Origin: Neurospora tetrasperma FGSC 2508
Lineage: Eukaryota > Ascomycota > Sordariomycetes > Sordariales > Sordariaceae
Direction: 5' to 3'
Length of the DNA: 64,000 bases
Assembly: GCF_000213175.1 (NCBI RefSeq)
Contig: NW_009799101.1
Coordinates: forward strand, 4,845,470 to 4,909,469
Shown: positions 9,711 to 21,148 of the stretch, piece by piece
How the letters are laid out: the number at the start of each line of letters is the position of its first letter
Numbering within the stretch: the first letter of the stretch is position 1
Program-made: the position numbers and the translations under genes
The notes under the pieces: generated by a model
Told to the model about the DNA's origin: nothing
Databases searched by the model: none
What the model saw: only the letters and a program-made list of their open reading frames with translations

Positions 9711-11717
9711 CTAACGCGGGTACTACGGGGAACAACCTTCTGGGCCGTGAAGGACGTACAGCTGAAGAGGGTTCAAGAAGGGAAACAGAAATGACGGGTA
9801 CGGTACCTACTTACTATTATACAATGCACGGCAGGCATAAGAACTTGGAAGTTTTCCAAATTATCCTCTCACGCGTCCTTCTTCTCCGCTCTTTCCAAAG
9901 TACAAGCAGCCAACAGACCCCTCGCACATCCCATTTTCTCTACCCACCTACATGCATGTTTGCTTCGAACGGGTCAGATTGGATGGGACAAGTTTCCGCC
10001 CTTTGGTATTTGTGCCTAGAGGTAACCAAGACTGAGCAACGACTGTAAGTGTTTGCTTGGACGTTATCGTCTCGGGGTTCATCGTAAGACTTCCACTTCC
10101 ATTGGATGGATGGTTGAGAGACACAATGGCGAACTGTTATTGACAACTACATGTAACTTCCCAATCTCAGAGTCAATACCTAGACATAAGGAAAATGTTT
10201 GAATGGGCGTTGACGCCACCTGAGGCTTTCAGCTAGTAGCAGGACTGTAAACTATAAAACAAGAACATGCTTACCAGGTCACCAACACCAACAACAACAA
10301 CATCAACATAACATCTCATGTCTGCTTGTCATTGTATGTAGGTACTCTCGTGCGCATGTATGCTCATGATGTATGTGTGCAATTCTCATCAAATTTATCA
10401 ATCATACCCGTTTTTTTCCTGACCCCTAACCTAACCATTGCAACCTTCGCGAGCCAGCCAGCCAAGCCATAATGAACATACTAGAAAGAAAAAAAAACCA
10501 ACTGCCAATCAAGTAGTCCCCCCCGCCGACCTGCTCAAAACTCGCCATGACTAGTCCACCCCAAGAGAGACTCTGCTCTACTCCCAATCTCTGTTATCTG
10601 ACATTGTGCTCCCTTTTCAAGTTCAGTGTCCAGTCCAGTCATCCACAATCCTTCTTAGTCACTCACGTCTCTCAGCCTACTGTCTCTTATATGTATGTGT
10701 GCACTTTGTCGGTGTCATGTCGTGTAGCGTAAGCTCAACCAAAGCCGCAAGTTACCCACAATGTAGCAAAAGTCTCGCGCCCAGGATAGGGTTCAACCGA
10801 GCGGACTGATGCCATGTGAAGTAACTGTTGATGCAATGCTTTGGGACCTTTGCTGTTGGACGACCGGCTGACTACCCAACTGAGTACGCACAACTGCGGC
10901 AAGTACATTCAGCCCTAACCGAGTACTAATAACAGCCACTCGGTGACAGAATCCATAAAAGACCATTCAGAGAACCTTTTCATCCATCATCTTGCTCCCT
11001 GACTTCCAGAAGGAGGAGAGCTCGACGACCGAGTCGGGCAGCCTGAAAGGAATGCCACGACGAACTGGGAAAGGAGACCCAGTGACAAATTGGTTTCTTG
11101 AAAGGCGCATGATGGTTCCATCGGCTATCGCAAAGAGTGTGCGAGGGCCGGGTTGATGTGCTTGCCGAAGTGTGTGTGAAAGAGAAGAGGTAAGGCTGTG
11201 GAGTGATGTGATGTCGGAAAGAATGAAGCGCTCCCTGGCTCTCCTTGACCCGAAAGGGGTCGCCAATGTTGACTTTCAGGGAATGCGAGTTTTGCAGGCC
11301 AGCCAATCCCCCCCATAAAGAAACAAACGCGACCACCAAAAACTCTCCAATCCAGGAAAACCAGAAAACCTGTCCGTGCCGGTAATCCGCCAGTTTCCCT
11401 TAATCGTACACCGAAGTTTGAAGTCGTGATCATCATGCTGTTGAAAGGAGAAGTAGGAAAAAGAAACCACCCAAACGCCAAACTAGTGGATGCTTCAAAG
11501 CCAGAGAAAGCAAATGCCGAAAAGAAAAACAAGAGCAATGAGTAGGAGACGGGAAAAAAAGCAGCAAGTTTATGTCGAGGCCGGTGATGGTATGTCGAGA
11601 ATGTGTTGTCATCCCACAGGTTACAAGTGTGGGATTCATATACAGAAACGGGCCGCCTTGTTGTTGGGATCCATGGAATGGCGATAGACCCCCGCAAGCA
11701 GATGAAATGATGATCAT
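9711..11717. other. Intergenic between gap and the glycogen-targeting gene
   Basis: About 2 kb with only short overlapping frames on both strands. The longest (minus, near 11125-11697) is Phe/Ser-rich and lacks fungal codon bias. The right part is the 3' flank of the minus-strand gene that ends at 11718. I see no RNA gene. Confidence 0.5.
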
Positions 11718-14422
11718 TTACCCCCTAATAGCTGTCGCAGCATGAGCTTCCGCGCCACCATAGTTAAAGTTGTTTGAGTAGAACGGGAAACGATCGGCAT
11801 AAGACATGGTGCTGTGGTGATATGGGTACTCGTTCGACGACGTACCAGTAGAGTGCGATCCGTAGCTGGGTCCGGTTCCGTAGCCAGATCCAAAGCTGTT
11901 AGTGCCAGGGCCAGTGCGTGGCCCAGTGCTTGAGGGGTCACCCGGGTTTTGCGGAGACGGGAAGCCCAACTTGAGGGGGCTTTCGGCTGGAGAGCCCCCA
12001 ACAAAGCTCATGAAACCTCCATGAGAGAAATAAGGGTTGGGATCCCTCGGATGCAGCGAGTGATGCTGAGCCGTAGACCCCATACCGTAAAAGTTATTGT
12101 GGACCGGGCTTCCCTCGTAGCTCGAGTTGCTGCTGCTGCTGTTGCTGGCAAGCTGGGGAAGGTCACTGGCACTATCGAAGCGACTGTTGCGCAAGCTGCC
12201 ATCCTTGATCTGAGGGCTGGATTGCTTGGTGGATCCAAACTGTTGTTATAAAAATATTTTGTTAATGACCGTTACCGTGAATTGTGCGAGGCCTTGAGGC
12301 TTGTCAAATGCTATCAACCAGATACCCAGGGCGAAGGACAACTTACGAAGCAGTACTTGTTAACGAGCTCCTCATACGAGGACGAAGCAATGCTGCCAGT
12401 GGTGGACACACCAGGAATGTTGAGAGAAGAAGGCTTTGCTGAGGTGGTAGCGGGAGCAGCGGTAGAAGGTGCAGGAGCAGGTGCTGGAGCCTTCTTAGGG
12501 GCAGCAGCAGGGGCAGGGGCAGAGAGAGCAGGAGCGGGAGCAGAAGCAACAGGAGTAGTCAGGGTGGGGTGACCCCTGCGCTGGATAGACGAGTTCGCAG
12601 CAGCAGGCTTCCTGGAGGACTTCATGTAAAGACCACCGTCATCCTTCTTGGGCAGGTTGTCCTTGGCGGTCTGGATGGCCGTGGCCAGCGAGGCACCAAA
12701 GTCGTAGCGGTTAGCAAAGGCCTGGCCGCTAGGGGCAGACAGACGGCTCGGCAGGTTATCGCTGGGAATGCTGGTGGTGCTCTTAACACCACGCAGGCGA
12801 AGGCCAGCGGGAAGAGCGTCATCATCATAGTCATCAAGGGAGCTATCAAAGCTGAGCTTGCTCCTGCTACCAAAGTCATCGGCACCGATGGGAGCGAACT
12901 TGGGCTTTGGTGCCGCAGACGAGTGGTTGGAGCGACGGTTACTCTTGGGCAGGCCGTTCACGGTACGAGAAGCAGCGCCGATAACACCCTTCTTGCCGTT
13001 GGTCGGGAGAGCCTTCTTGCGGAAGTCAATCTGGAAGTTCATGCCGTTGTTGTTGTCCCAGAACTCCTGGCCGTTGACGTTGTACCGGATGCAGAAGTAG
13101 AGCGTCTTGGACTCGAGGTTGGCCATGTCGGAGAGCTTAATGGTGAAGTTAAAGCGATCCTGTCCGAGAGGCGACTCCGAAGGCACGATCTGGCTCATGT
13201 ACTCGGCCGAGACCTCAGAGGTGGTCTTCCAGTAGTCCAAGGTGAACCGGCAAGTAACGCTCTTGTGGAAGGCCAGGTTGACCACCGCGACCGACCCTAT
13301 CAGGCACTTTTGGTCGCTAGATAGCCAAACACGTTCCAGACGCACAGGCTGCGCCCTGCGAAGTGGTGTATCGGCGGGGAAGTTGGACAGGACGAGCTCC
13401 CACTCGAAGGGAGGCTGACGCGCTTGTGATTGGTCGTTCGCATTCCCGTTCCCATTGAAAGGGTACTCGGTGTCGCTATCATAGCTATCGACCGGCGATG
13501 AGCCAGCACTAACGGCCAACGGACGGTCGACCTGCAAGAAATGGCGAACATGTTCGAGATGCGAGTCAAAGTGGACAGCCTTGAAGGTGGGTGTGCCAGG
13601 CATACTGGAGGGTCGTCGGCGAGAGGGAGGTCGCAGAGCAGGCCGCACGAGCTCACCCGACTTCTTGCGCACCATGGGGGGCTTTCTTTGCCGCTCTTCG
13701 TCCGTGTCCTCGTCCGATCCTGTCAGCGAGGTTTCCATAGACTTGTTCAGCACAATGTTGGACTCGGTGGCGGATCGGTTGTGGGAGAAGCGGCGGTTGG
13801 TGACTCCGTTGGTGGCGTCCTGCTTCTGCTGCATGTCGGCAATGGCCTTGGCCTGGGACGGCAGTACTAGCAGGTCGCCGGCATCGGGCCTTGTCTTTTC
13901 CTTCATTTCGGCGATGATGGGCTCGGGGATATCGGTGCGGTTGTTGGGCGAGCACGAGCGGTGAACGGGGATCTGGCTGATGGCGTCCTTGAGCTCCTTG
14001 AGGTTCTCGATGGTCCTGCCACGCTGCGTGTCCTCCTTCTTCATCTCCAGCTGACCCTCGTCTTCACTAGCCGAGTCGGGCGGGGAGATGACGGCACCGG
14101 CGGGCATGCCCTGCCTTTCGCCCGTTATTGGTGGGGGGGACTGGCGCACGATGCTGTTGAGGGCCATGATCTTGAGATCCTCCACGGTCGCCGACGGCGA
14201 CAGCTCGTTATGCTGTGCGGGTGCCGGGGCCGAGGGGGTTCGTCGGTGCTTCATAAGATACGACGCCGATCGCGGGAGTGCGGGCTTGGTGGATGATGTT
14301 GGCGAGGTGGGGCCGCCATTGTGTTGTTGTTGGTGGTGGTGGATCGAAGATCTCCGGCTCTGGCTTGGTGAGGAGGGTGCCGACGAGGCCGGAGACCTGT
14401 GCGAGGGTGGTGTGTAAGGCAT
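11718..14422 (-). CDS. Protein phosphatase 1 glycogen-targeting subunit (Gac1/PPP1R3-like, CBM21)
   Basis: Scaffold that brings PP1 to glycogen, where dephosphorylation of glycogen synthase and phosphorylase controls storage. Two exons, 14422-12347 and 12239-11718, with a 107-bp intron (GTAAGT donor, TTAAC branch, CAACAG acceptor, phase 0); 865 aa. The N-terminal 280 residues are Ser/Pro/Arg-rich and disordered. A PP1-docking RVxF motif, KAVHF, lies at about 281-285. The CBM21 domain spans roughly 339-468, with its hallmark WDNNNGMNF at about 455-463. The rest is low-complexity Ser/Pro/Ala/Gly, ending in a Tyr/Asn/Gly-rich tail on exon 2. The ATG at 14422 (MPYTPPSHRSP) is the first ATG in the open frame; the frame stays open about 300 nt further upstream without another ATG. 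RVxF and CBM21 in this order are the family signature, so the class is secure although the paralogue is not. Confidence 0.92.
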
Positions 14423-17400
14423 TCTCTCCCGCGATTTGTGTGTGGTCGTGGGGAGGAGTACCGGAGATGTCGTCGTCGTCGTCGTCGAGCGAGTTCGATG
14501 GCGACGAGGAGAGGAAGCGAGTGTTGCCGGTGGTGATAAAGATACGTAGAGTGGAGCGAGAGAAGACGAGGTAGTCGGAGTGTCGAGCCTAGTACATGGA
14601 GGAATGTACCAAAGCGTAGGAGCGGGAGGCGGCCTCGACGGGTTTGGTGGCGTGGGAGAGGGGGTTGTTTCTTTGTCGACGACGGCGGTGTCAAAGAACC
14701 AAGGTCCCAAGAGATCCACTTCTAGAATCGAAGAGGAACTGGATTTGGTAGCTGCAGTTGCCGAAAGAGGTGAATGGTTAGCGGTTGCCCGTTTGCTAGT
14801 CTTTTTTGTCTATTGAAGGAAAATCTAAAGGTATTATGGTCGCGCTGTATATGCAATTAAAAATTGAAAAAAGAAGAAGGGGATGAAGGATGCGGAGAAG
14901 AAGGAAAGGGTTGTGGAGAGGATGATTTGGGAATGACGGATTCAAAGGCAGATATCATCAGTTCAGGGCAGCCACCCACCCATGACTATGGATCGATGGA
15001 ATGGAGTTCCGGACTGGGGAGGGGGGGTGGTATGGGTATGGGCGCACTTGCTGAATGCAAAGTGAACCAGGTGGAATGAATGCGCACACACGGGCACCCG
15101 ACTCACACTGCTAAAGTGCTGAGTGCTAAGTGCTGAGTGCTGTCACCACTAGTGTAGCTGTCTGACTGAGACGCCGCGCTAGCGATTGATTGACTGACGG
15201 ACTGCGTGGATTGGGCTGGGCGAAAAAACTGGAATGGCGAAAAACAAAAAAAGGCCGGGCGGGCTCTTCCCGCTCAATTGCCCCTGGTCAGGTCTGCCTG
15301 CTTGATTGATTGATTCATCGGTCTCGGAACTGCCCAGGACCTGACTCCAGTCCCAAGCAAGCTACGATCCGAAGCAGGGCAAGGCAGAGCAGCCCGAACG
15401 CTACTACTGTAAACTGCAGGGGGTGGTGGGGAATGGGAATGGGACTGGAGTGGGAATTGATAGGGTAGAGGTACGTAAGGTGTAGTGGATATCGTGTGTC
15501 GGGGGAGAAGGACCCGACCACCACCAGCCAGCCAGCCAGCCCACCACGGACCACAGCTACTAAAACAGGGCTGGGCGTTGCTGCGACGGGACCGCTGCTG
15601 GGCTGTGACACCGCTGGGCTGCCCGTGACACAATCAATGTCGCGACAAGAGGGACGGTGGTACGGTGGTGGCCGGGTGTGGGCGGGAAGAGATAACGGAG
15701 TGGAGCCGTGCTGTCTCTGGGTGGTGGTGCAGTGGCAAAAAAGAATCCGTCCGATGTCAGAAGGATCAAAGTGTGTCTGTCTTCCGTGTCTTGGCGGAGT
15801 GAGATAGGCGAGCGGCGGAGGCGTGGGTGTGTTGTGCTGTGGTGGTTGGCTGCTTCTGTTTTTCTGTTCCATTGAATCCAGGCAGGGCAGGGCAGGGCAG
15901 GCAGGCAGTATGATGGATGGATGCGTGTTTGGGGGTTTGAGGGACGGGCGGGAGTGAGTGAGTGCAGTGAATGAGGTGACTTGGGTAGAGTGTCGGGTGC
16001 ACTTAGGTGGTCCATGCATTCCACTTTGGGGCAGCGGTGCAGTAAAATGTCGCCCTGGACGCAGTGGTGCCAGTGGTGCCGTCGGGTGCAAGTGCAGTGG
16101 CAGAGCAGGCTAAGCGATTGGTGCAGAAGGGGAACCATGGAAAGCTTGTTCCTGATTTGCTGACCAGAAAAACAGCCCAGACCCGCCCACTGGTGTTTTT
16201 TTCTCTCCTCCGTTCCATGTTCCATTCATTCAGTTCTGTCAAGAGAGATGTGCCCACTTACTTGAGGTTAGCCGCACGGCTTGGCGGTAAAGCCGTCCGT
16301 CGTATTGATAGAGGACCGGTTTGAGGATGATGAGGATGATCAAAAGAGGACAAGAATGCAAAAAGTGACCAACACAAAACCACGGCAATATTCCAGCAAC
16401 GAGGTTTGTGATTGACTTTTTTTTTGCAAAAAAAAGTGTCTCTTTTTTTCTCTTCTTCGCAATCGCACTCGGTTCTACCAGAGAGTCGAATGTCGTCGTA
16501 TGTCAGTCGATCGATGGAGGCGAGGCTCTCGTCAGTGTCGATCGGAACCGGCGGACAAAGGAGGATGAGGATGATGTGAAGTCTTGGGACGGGAGACTAG
16601 TCCAGGGACCCAAGATGGTAGGCGGTGAAGAGATCGGTGTCCTGTCGGGAGGGGGGTCGCGAAGGGGGGGTTTATGTCGACTTCGATATCGCTTATTCGA
16701 CCTTCTTCGTTGTTTCTCACTTATCGCTCCTTTTTCCAAGCTCTTGCTGTCTGTCTGCTTTTCCCCAAACAACAACAATGCAATGATCCAGTGTGTTTTT
16801 TTTTTTTGCTCTTTTTTTTCCAAATGCCTTCCAGTGAAATGCTGATGATGCCGATGAGGAGAGTCGATGGAATGTCGAAAGGGGGGGTATCCCAAATGTA
16901 TCGTTCGCCAATGGCCAAGCTCGGGGACGGGAGGAGGAGGAATGGATAGGGGGAGGGAAGGAACCAGATATAAATCAATGGTCCTGCTATCAAAGTGAAC
17001 AAGAAGAAGAAAAAGAAAGTAAACACAACAGAGGTGTTGGTTTACAAGACAAAAGAGAGGAAGAGCGGGAGGCACTTTGGTGCTAGAGGAAGCGGAGCGG
17101 CTGCTGGTTTTGAATCATGGGCCCCCGTCACTTTTTCGACCGGCAAGCGAGCGAGTCCCCGTCCAGGTCCATGTCCGTTCCTCACTCCAAGGAATGCGAC
17201 TTTTCGTCTGTGTGTGTGCCGTTCCTTGGGAGGAGGAGAACGGTTGACGACGGGACCGGGACCAGGACCAGGGGCCAGGACGGACAGGGGGAGGGAACGG
17301 GGGAGGGGTGAGTTCCAGTGAGGAGGGCGTGTGTCTTGTTTCTCGACAATGGCCTGTCTCTGCTTCAATGTCCCCATGTCCCTGTACAGTCAAACACGGT

Positions 17401-17850
17401 CTTGTTCTGGACGGTGTACAGCAACAAACCGCACTGCAGTTCGTATGTATGTATGCTACTACCTTAGCTCCGTCTTCTCTCCAGATCCATCCAGTGGGAG
17501 TTGATGTCGGTACCTCCAAAGTGCATCTCTTGTCATTTCCGCCTTGAATGTGCTGTTGTTGCTGTTGCTGTCTGCTGTGCTTCCTCCCGATGGGCAGCAA
17601 CGCTCTGCTCAGACTCACTTGTTCATGTCCCTGTAGCAGTTGGGCATGCTGCGACGGAAAAGTAAGCAGAGCTCAGGTCCGAAGGGAGGGAGGAAAAACC
17701 AAAAAAAAAAAAACGTGCCAGGCTGAGATGTCTCTGCCGGTCAGGGCAGTTACCTGCCTCTACACCAGTAGCTCACACACGCCGGAAGAAATGAGCGGGC
17801 GCGTAAGTAGCGCATTGTAGACAGTGCTAGAAGTGGAAAGAGAAAACCAA
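14423..17850. other. Long upstream region of the glycogen-targeting gene, simple-sequence rich
   Basis: About 3.4 kb without a supported gene. It contains repeated AGTGCTGAGTGCTAAGTGC units (15112-15142), GGCAG repeats (about 15880-15906), T- and A-rich tracts (16420-16455, 16796-16820), GGGACCGGGACCAGGACCAG repeats (17250-17280) and an A13 run near 17700. The frames seen here are Ser/Pro/Thr- or Arg/Gly-rich products of these repeats. It probably holds the promoter and 5' leader of the minus-strand gene that starts at 14422. Confidence 0.5.
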
Positions 17851-18015
17851 AACGCAAAAATGACTTTTCTCCCACAACTCTCTCCGTTCTGTTGGAAAAG
17901 CGATGCGGCACAGTTACGGTCATGATGTAGAGATGGTTTCGTACAGGTACTAACCTACCTCCCCAATGTACCTTGCACCTGCTGCTAATAATGCTGCTGC
18001 TCCTACTGCTCGCGC

Positions 18016-18037
18016 TACTGCTGCTGCTGCTGCTGCT
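18016..18037. repeat. (CTG)n microsatellite
   Basis: About seven CTG/TGC units in noncoding DNA. Ordinary trinucleotide run. Confidence 0.85.
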
Positions 18038-20213
18038 TTCAGTTATCTTGGCTGCATGGCCTCGCTTGTATCCATTTTAGGTTAGCAGCACGGTGATAGG
18101 TGCTGTAGTTTACATATATAATAACCGGTGGAGACTCATGATGCATGAATACATAAGGTACGCAGTAGTCTAGATGGCTTTTGTGAATTTCAATGGGACC
18201 ATGGGCACTTGGGCGGCCACTTCCTCAAGCAGCAAAAGTTCAGTTTGGACCAACTTCTTGGTGACCTTTTGTCGAGTGCTCCGTTTTAATCTTGAAAACG
18301 GTTTAGTTTGCGGCGTGTGTGTAAGCCTCCGGTCTTAGTACTGTCCCGTCTTGGCTAGTAGCACTGTCCGAGTTCTTGTGTCTCCCACCCTCCAACTTTT
18401 TGCTCTCAACATCCAACATTGTGTGTGTACCGCCCAACGGTTCGGGAAGGGTCTCAGCTTTCTTGCTGCTGGAATTTTGATGGTTCTTGTTCGGGTGGTT
18501 GACCCTCCTCAAGACAACCTCCGATTTTTGCTCCGGAGTCGGCTCAGCTGGCTGTGAATCCCCACGCTTCCAGTTCCTGCCCCCTTTTTTGCCGTGTGCT
18601 GTGATGTGATGGCCCGCCGTGGCTGGGGAATGGCAGGAATGCGCACAAAAGGGAATAAAGCCCTTCCATGGTCGGCACCACGCTTTCATCAATCGAAGCT
18701 GTCTTATCTTTCTTCTGATCAAACTCTTATCGGTTTCGGGTTGAGATGTGGTTACTTATCCCTCGCTTCAATTGCCTCAGGTCCCGTCGCTCAGTCATCG
18801 TTCTAGAAAATGCGAAGGAGCTGAGATGAGTCGCCCTCCCGCTCAACAATGAGTTCCCGAGGCGACCACGCGTGTTCTATCATCACCAAGGATTGTTTCT
18901 TCCGGCACGAACGACAAAGACCTTTTTCAATCTCGGCTTCATGTTTTTCATCGACTTCGGAGTTGCTTACCGAGTAAACGTTCCTTCGCGATGACCGACG
19001 TGGGACCACGACTGCACGCTTAGGACTTTGACTTTTGAAGAACGGAGGTGAGATTCAGGCACAGAGACCTTGGACCTTGAGCTGAGAGATTTGACGACAG
19101 AAGATCTGAGACAGTTCGCGGGTTCGAGATGTTCTGCTGCTGCTGCTGCTGTGAGTGAGTGTATGAGGCAAGTCAGACACCCGGTGAGAAACATGCTGCG
19201 ATGCTGTGCTACCATGGCGCCATCAATTGTCTTTGAGGCGTTCGTTCATCATCATCAGTTCATGAATTCTAGACTCCACTCCCAAGTCGTCGCCGTGTTG
19301 ATGATTTCGATTGATGAATACTACACCACCATCTCAGCGCAAGATAATAGTGTACATATCGGAATGTATATTCCTTGGCACAATATTGTCGATATTTGAT
19401 GATGGGGGTCAGCGCGGGAGGATTGTCGCCGGTGGTAGTGGTGATGGTGGTGAGAACTGCCCGCTGCAATGTCAAGTTCAAACAAGATGTCGACCTTGTT
19501 GCCCATGTCCGCCAAGCTTTCATCCCACCACAAAAACGGTATCAAGACTGTCAGAATCGACGCTGATTGGCTAAAAGTAACTCTGAAAGAGCCGCGCACG
19601 GTACCGGTAAGCCTCCAATCCCATGGATGGATGCTCCGGATCAGGGAGCTAGCAGGACCGGCGCCTGGGAAGTTGAGAAGAATGACGTCGGCAGGGAAAT
19701 TGGCTGCAGGCATCCCCCATCAGCACTCGAGAGGCTTGAGGTGAGGTGGTGAGCCCCCCCGGAGAACAGAATGAAAGGCTCAATCAACAACACCAACAAA
19801 AAGCAGAGACATTTGACATTGGAAGGACAAAGTTTGGTGTGTCTCGAACCAGCCCATGGTAAACAAAGAAGGAAGAAAAAACAAAAAAAGGCGCTTAATC
19901 CATGCCATGAATATGGAATGTTTGCATATCTTCATTCAGGCACCTTTTCTTCTTCCTAATCCTTCAATTAAGGATGCGGGTGCTACTTCCGGTGCGGTTT
20001 TGGATTGGAATTGAGCCATCAGTCAATGCCCTTCAGGTGCCTGTCATGTCGACGTGGGGGTGCATCTTTTGAATACACATGTATGTCTCTTGAGTTGATG
20101 CTTCTCGAGTCTCGACTTTCAAAACAAAAATGTTGCAGCACGCGAGACGGGCGTCAAGCGTCAAGCGTCAAGCGGCAGCGCTTAGTTACGAGCCATGACA
20201 TTCATCCATCGTC

Positions 20214-20245
20214 GATCCATCCATCCATCCATCCATCCATCCATT
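20214..20245. repeat. (ATCC)n microsatellite
   Basis: Eight near-perfect CCAT units in noncoding DNA, probably length-variable. Confidence 0.9.
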
Positions 20246-21125
20246 CCTTGTCTGCGTCTTTTTCCCAGCCCACAATGTGTAGGGAAGTCTAATTTTGAAT
20301 TTTAACGAGAAGCGGCCTTGTCGTCCAGAGCCGAGCCGGTCCGGTCCGGGACTCCCATGTCTTTTCAGCTCCATCCCCTTTTTTCGGCGACAGTTTACGC
20401 GAAAAGGCGAAACATCAGCCCAGCAGCGCTCCCCCCGCCTAGACTCCTAGATGTATGTAAAGGATCGGAATCGAAAATATATCATCAGTAAAGCAACCTC
20501 ACATCGGGAGATCACCTCAGTCATGATCGACCCATCAAACACAAAGAAGCGAGCCTTCATCATGATGTTGTCGAGCTGCCATCACATCATGCACTGCCAG
20601 CTACACTTATATGTACCGGGATGCTGAATGCGATTCCGGCATTGGGCACAATGTAGTTGGTGAACTCACCTTTTCATGCATACCTTACATACCTCTACGT
20701 ATGCCTTGCCTTGCCTACATGAATCAATGTTCAACACTTGGGCGATGCGATGCGATGTCATGTCCTTGTTCGCTTCCGATACGGATAGGTAGATTGACTG
20801 GGATGAGCGGTGCACAATAAGCTCCTCCTAGTATGCACCACTACCCATGGCAAACCTCAGAATGCGCTGTTGTCGTAGTAGGAACTTTTGAGATATCGTT
20901 GATGCTGGTGTTGATGTATCAAGATAACACTACCGTATTGTCATCAAGGCCATAGTATAGTGAGTGTAAAGCACTGTAGCTAAATGCTCAGCATCCCGTT
21001 TTAACTAGTGTGGAATACGCCTGGCCGGGCGCACTTCTTTGTCGTTCCACCCGACTGGTTCTAGGTACTAGCTCAGGCAAGCCCAGGGCCTATGGCGATT
21101 ACCGTTTTGTCAGATCATGGGCGAA

Positions 21126-21148
21126 ACACACACACACAGAGAGAGAGA
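21126..21148. repeat. (CA)n-(GA)n microsatellite
   Basis: A short CA run merging into a GA run, followed by CGCCT repeats. Noncoding. Confidence 0.85.

Noticed and set aside
8632-10048. Long open frames across 8632-10048 on both strands
   Set aside because: They consist almost entirely of the N gap; the flanking parts have no coding character.
12569-13324. Plus-strand frame of 251 aa opposite the CBM21 gene
   Set aside because: Antisense shadow of the glycogen-targeting subunit; no independent signal.
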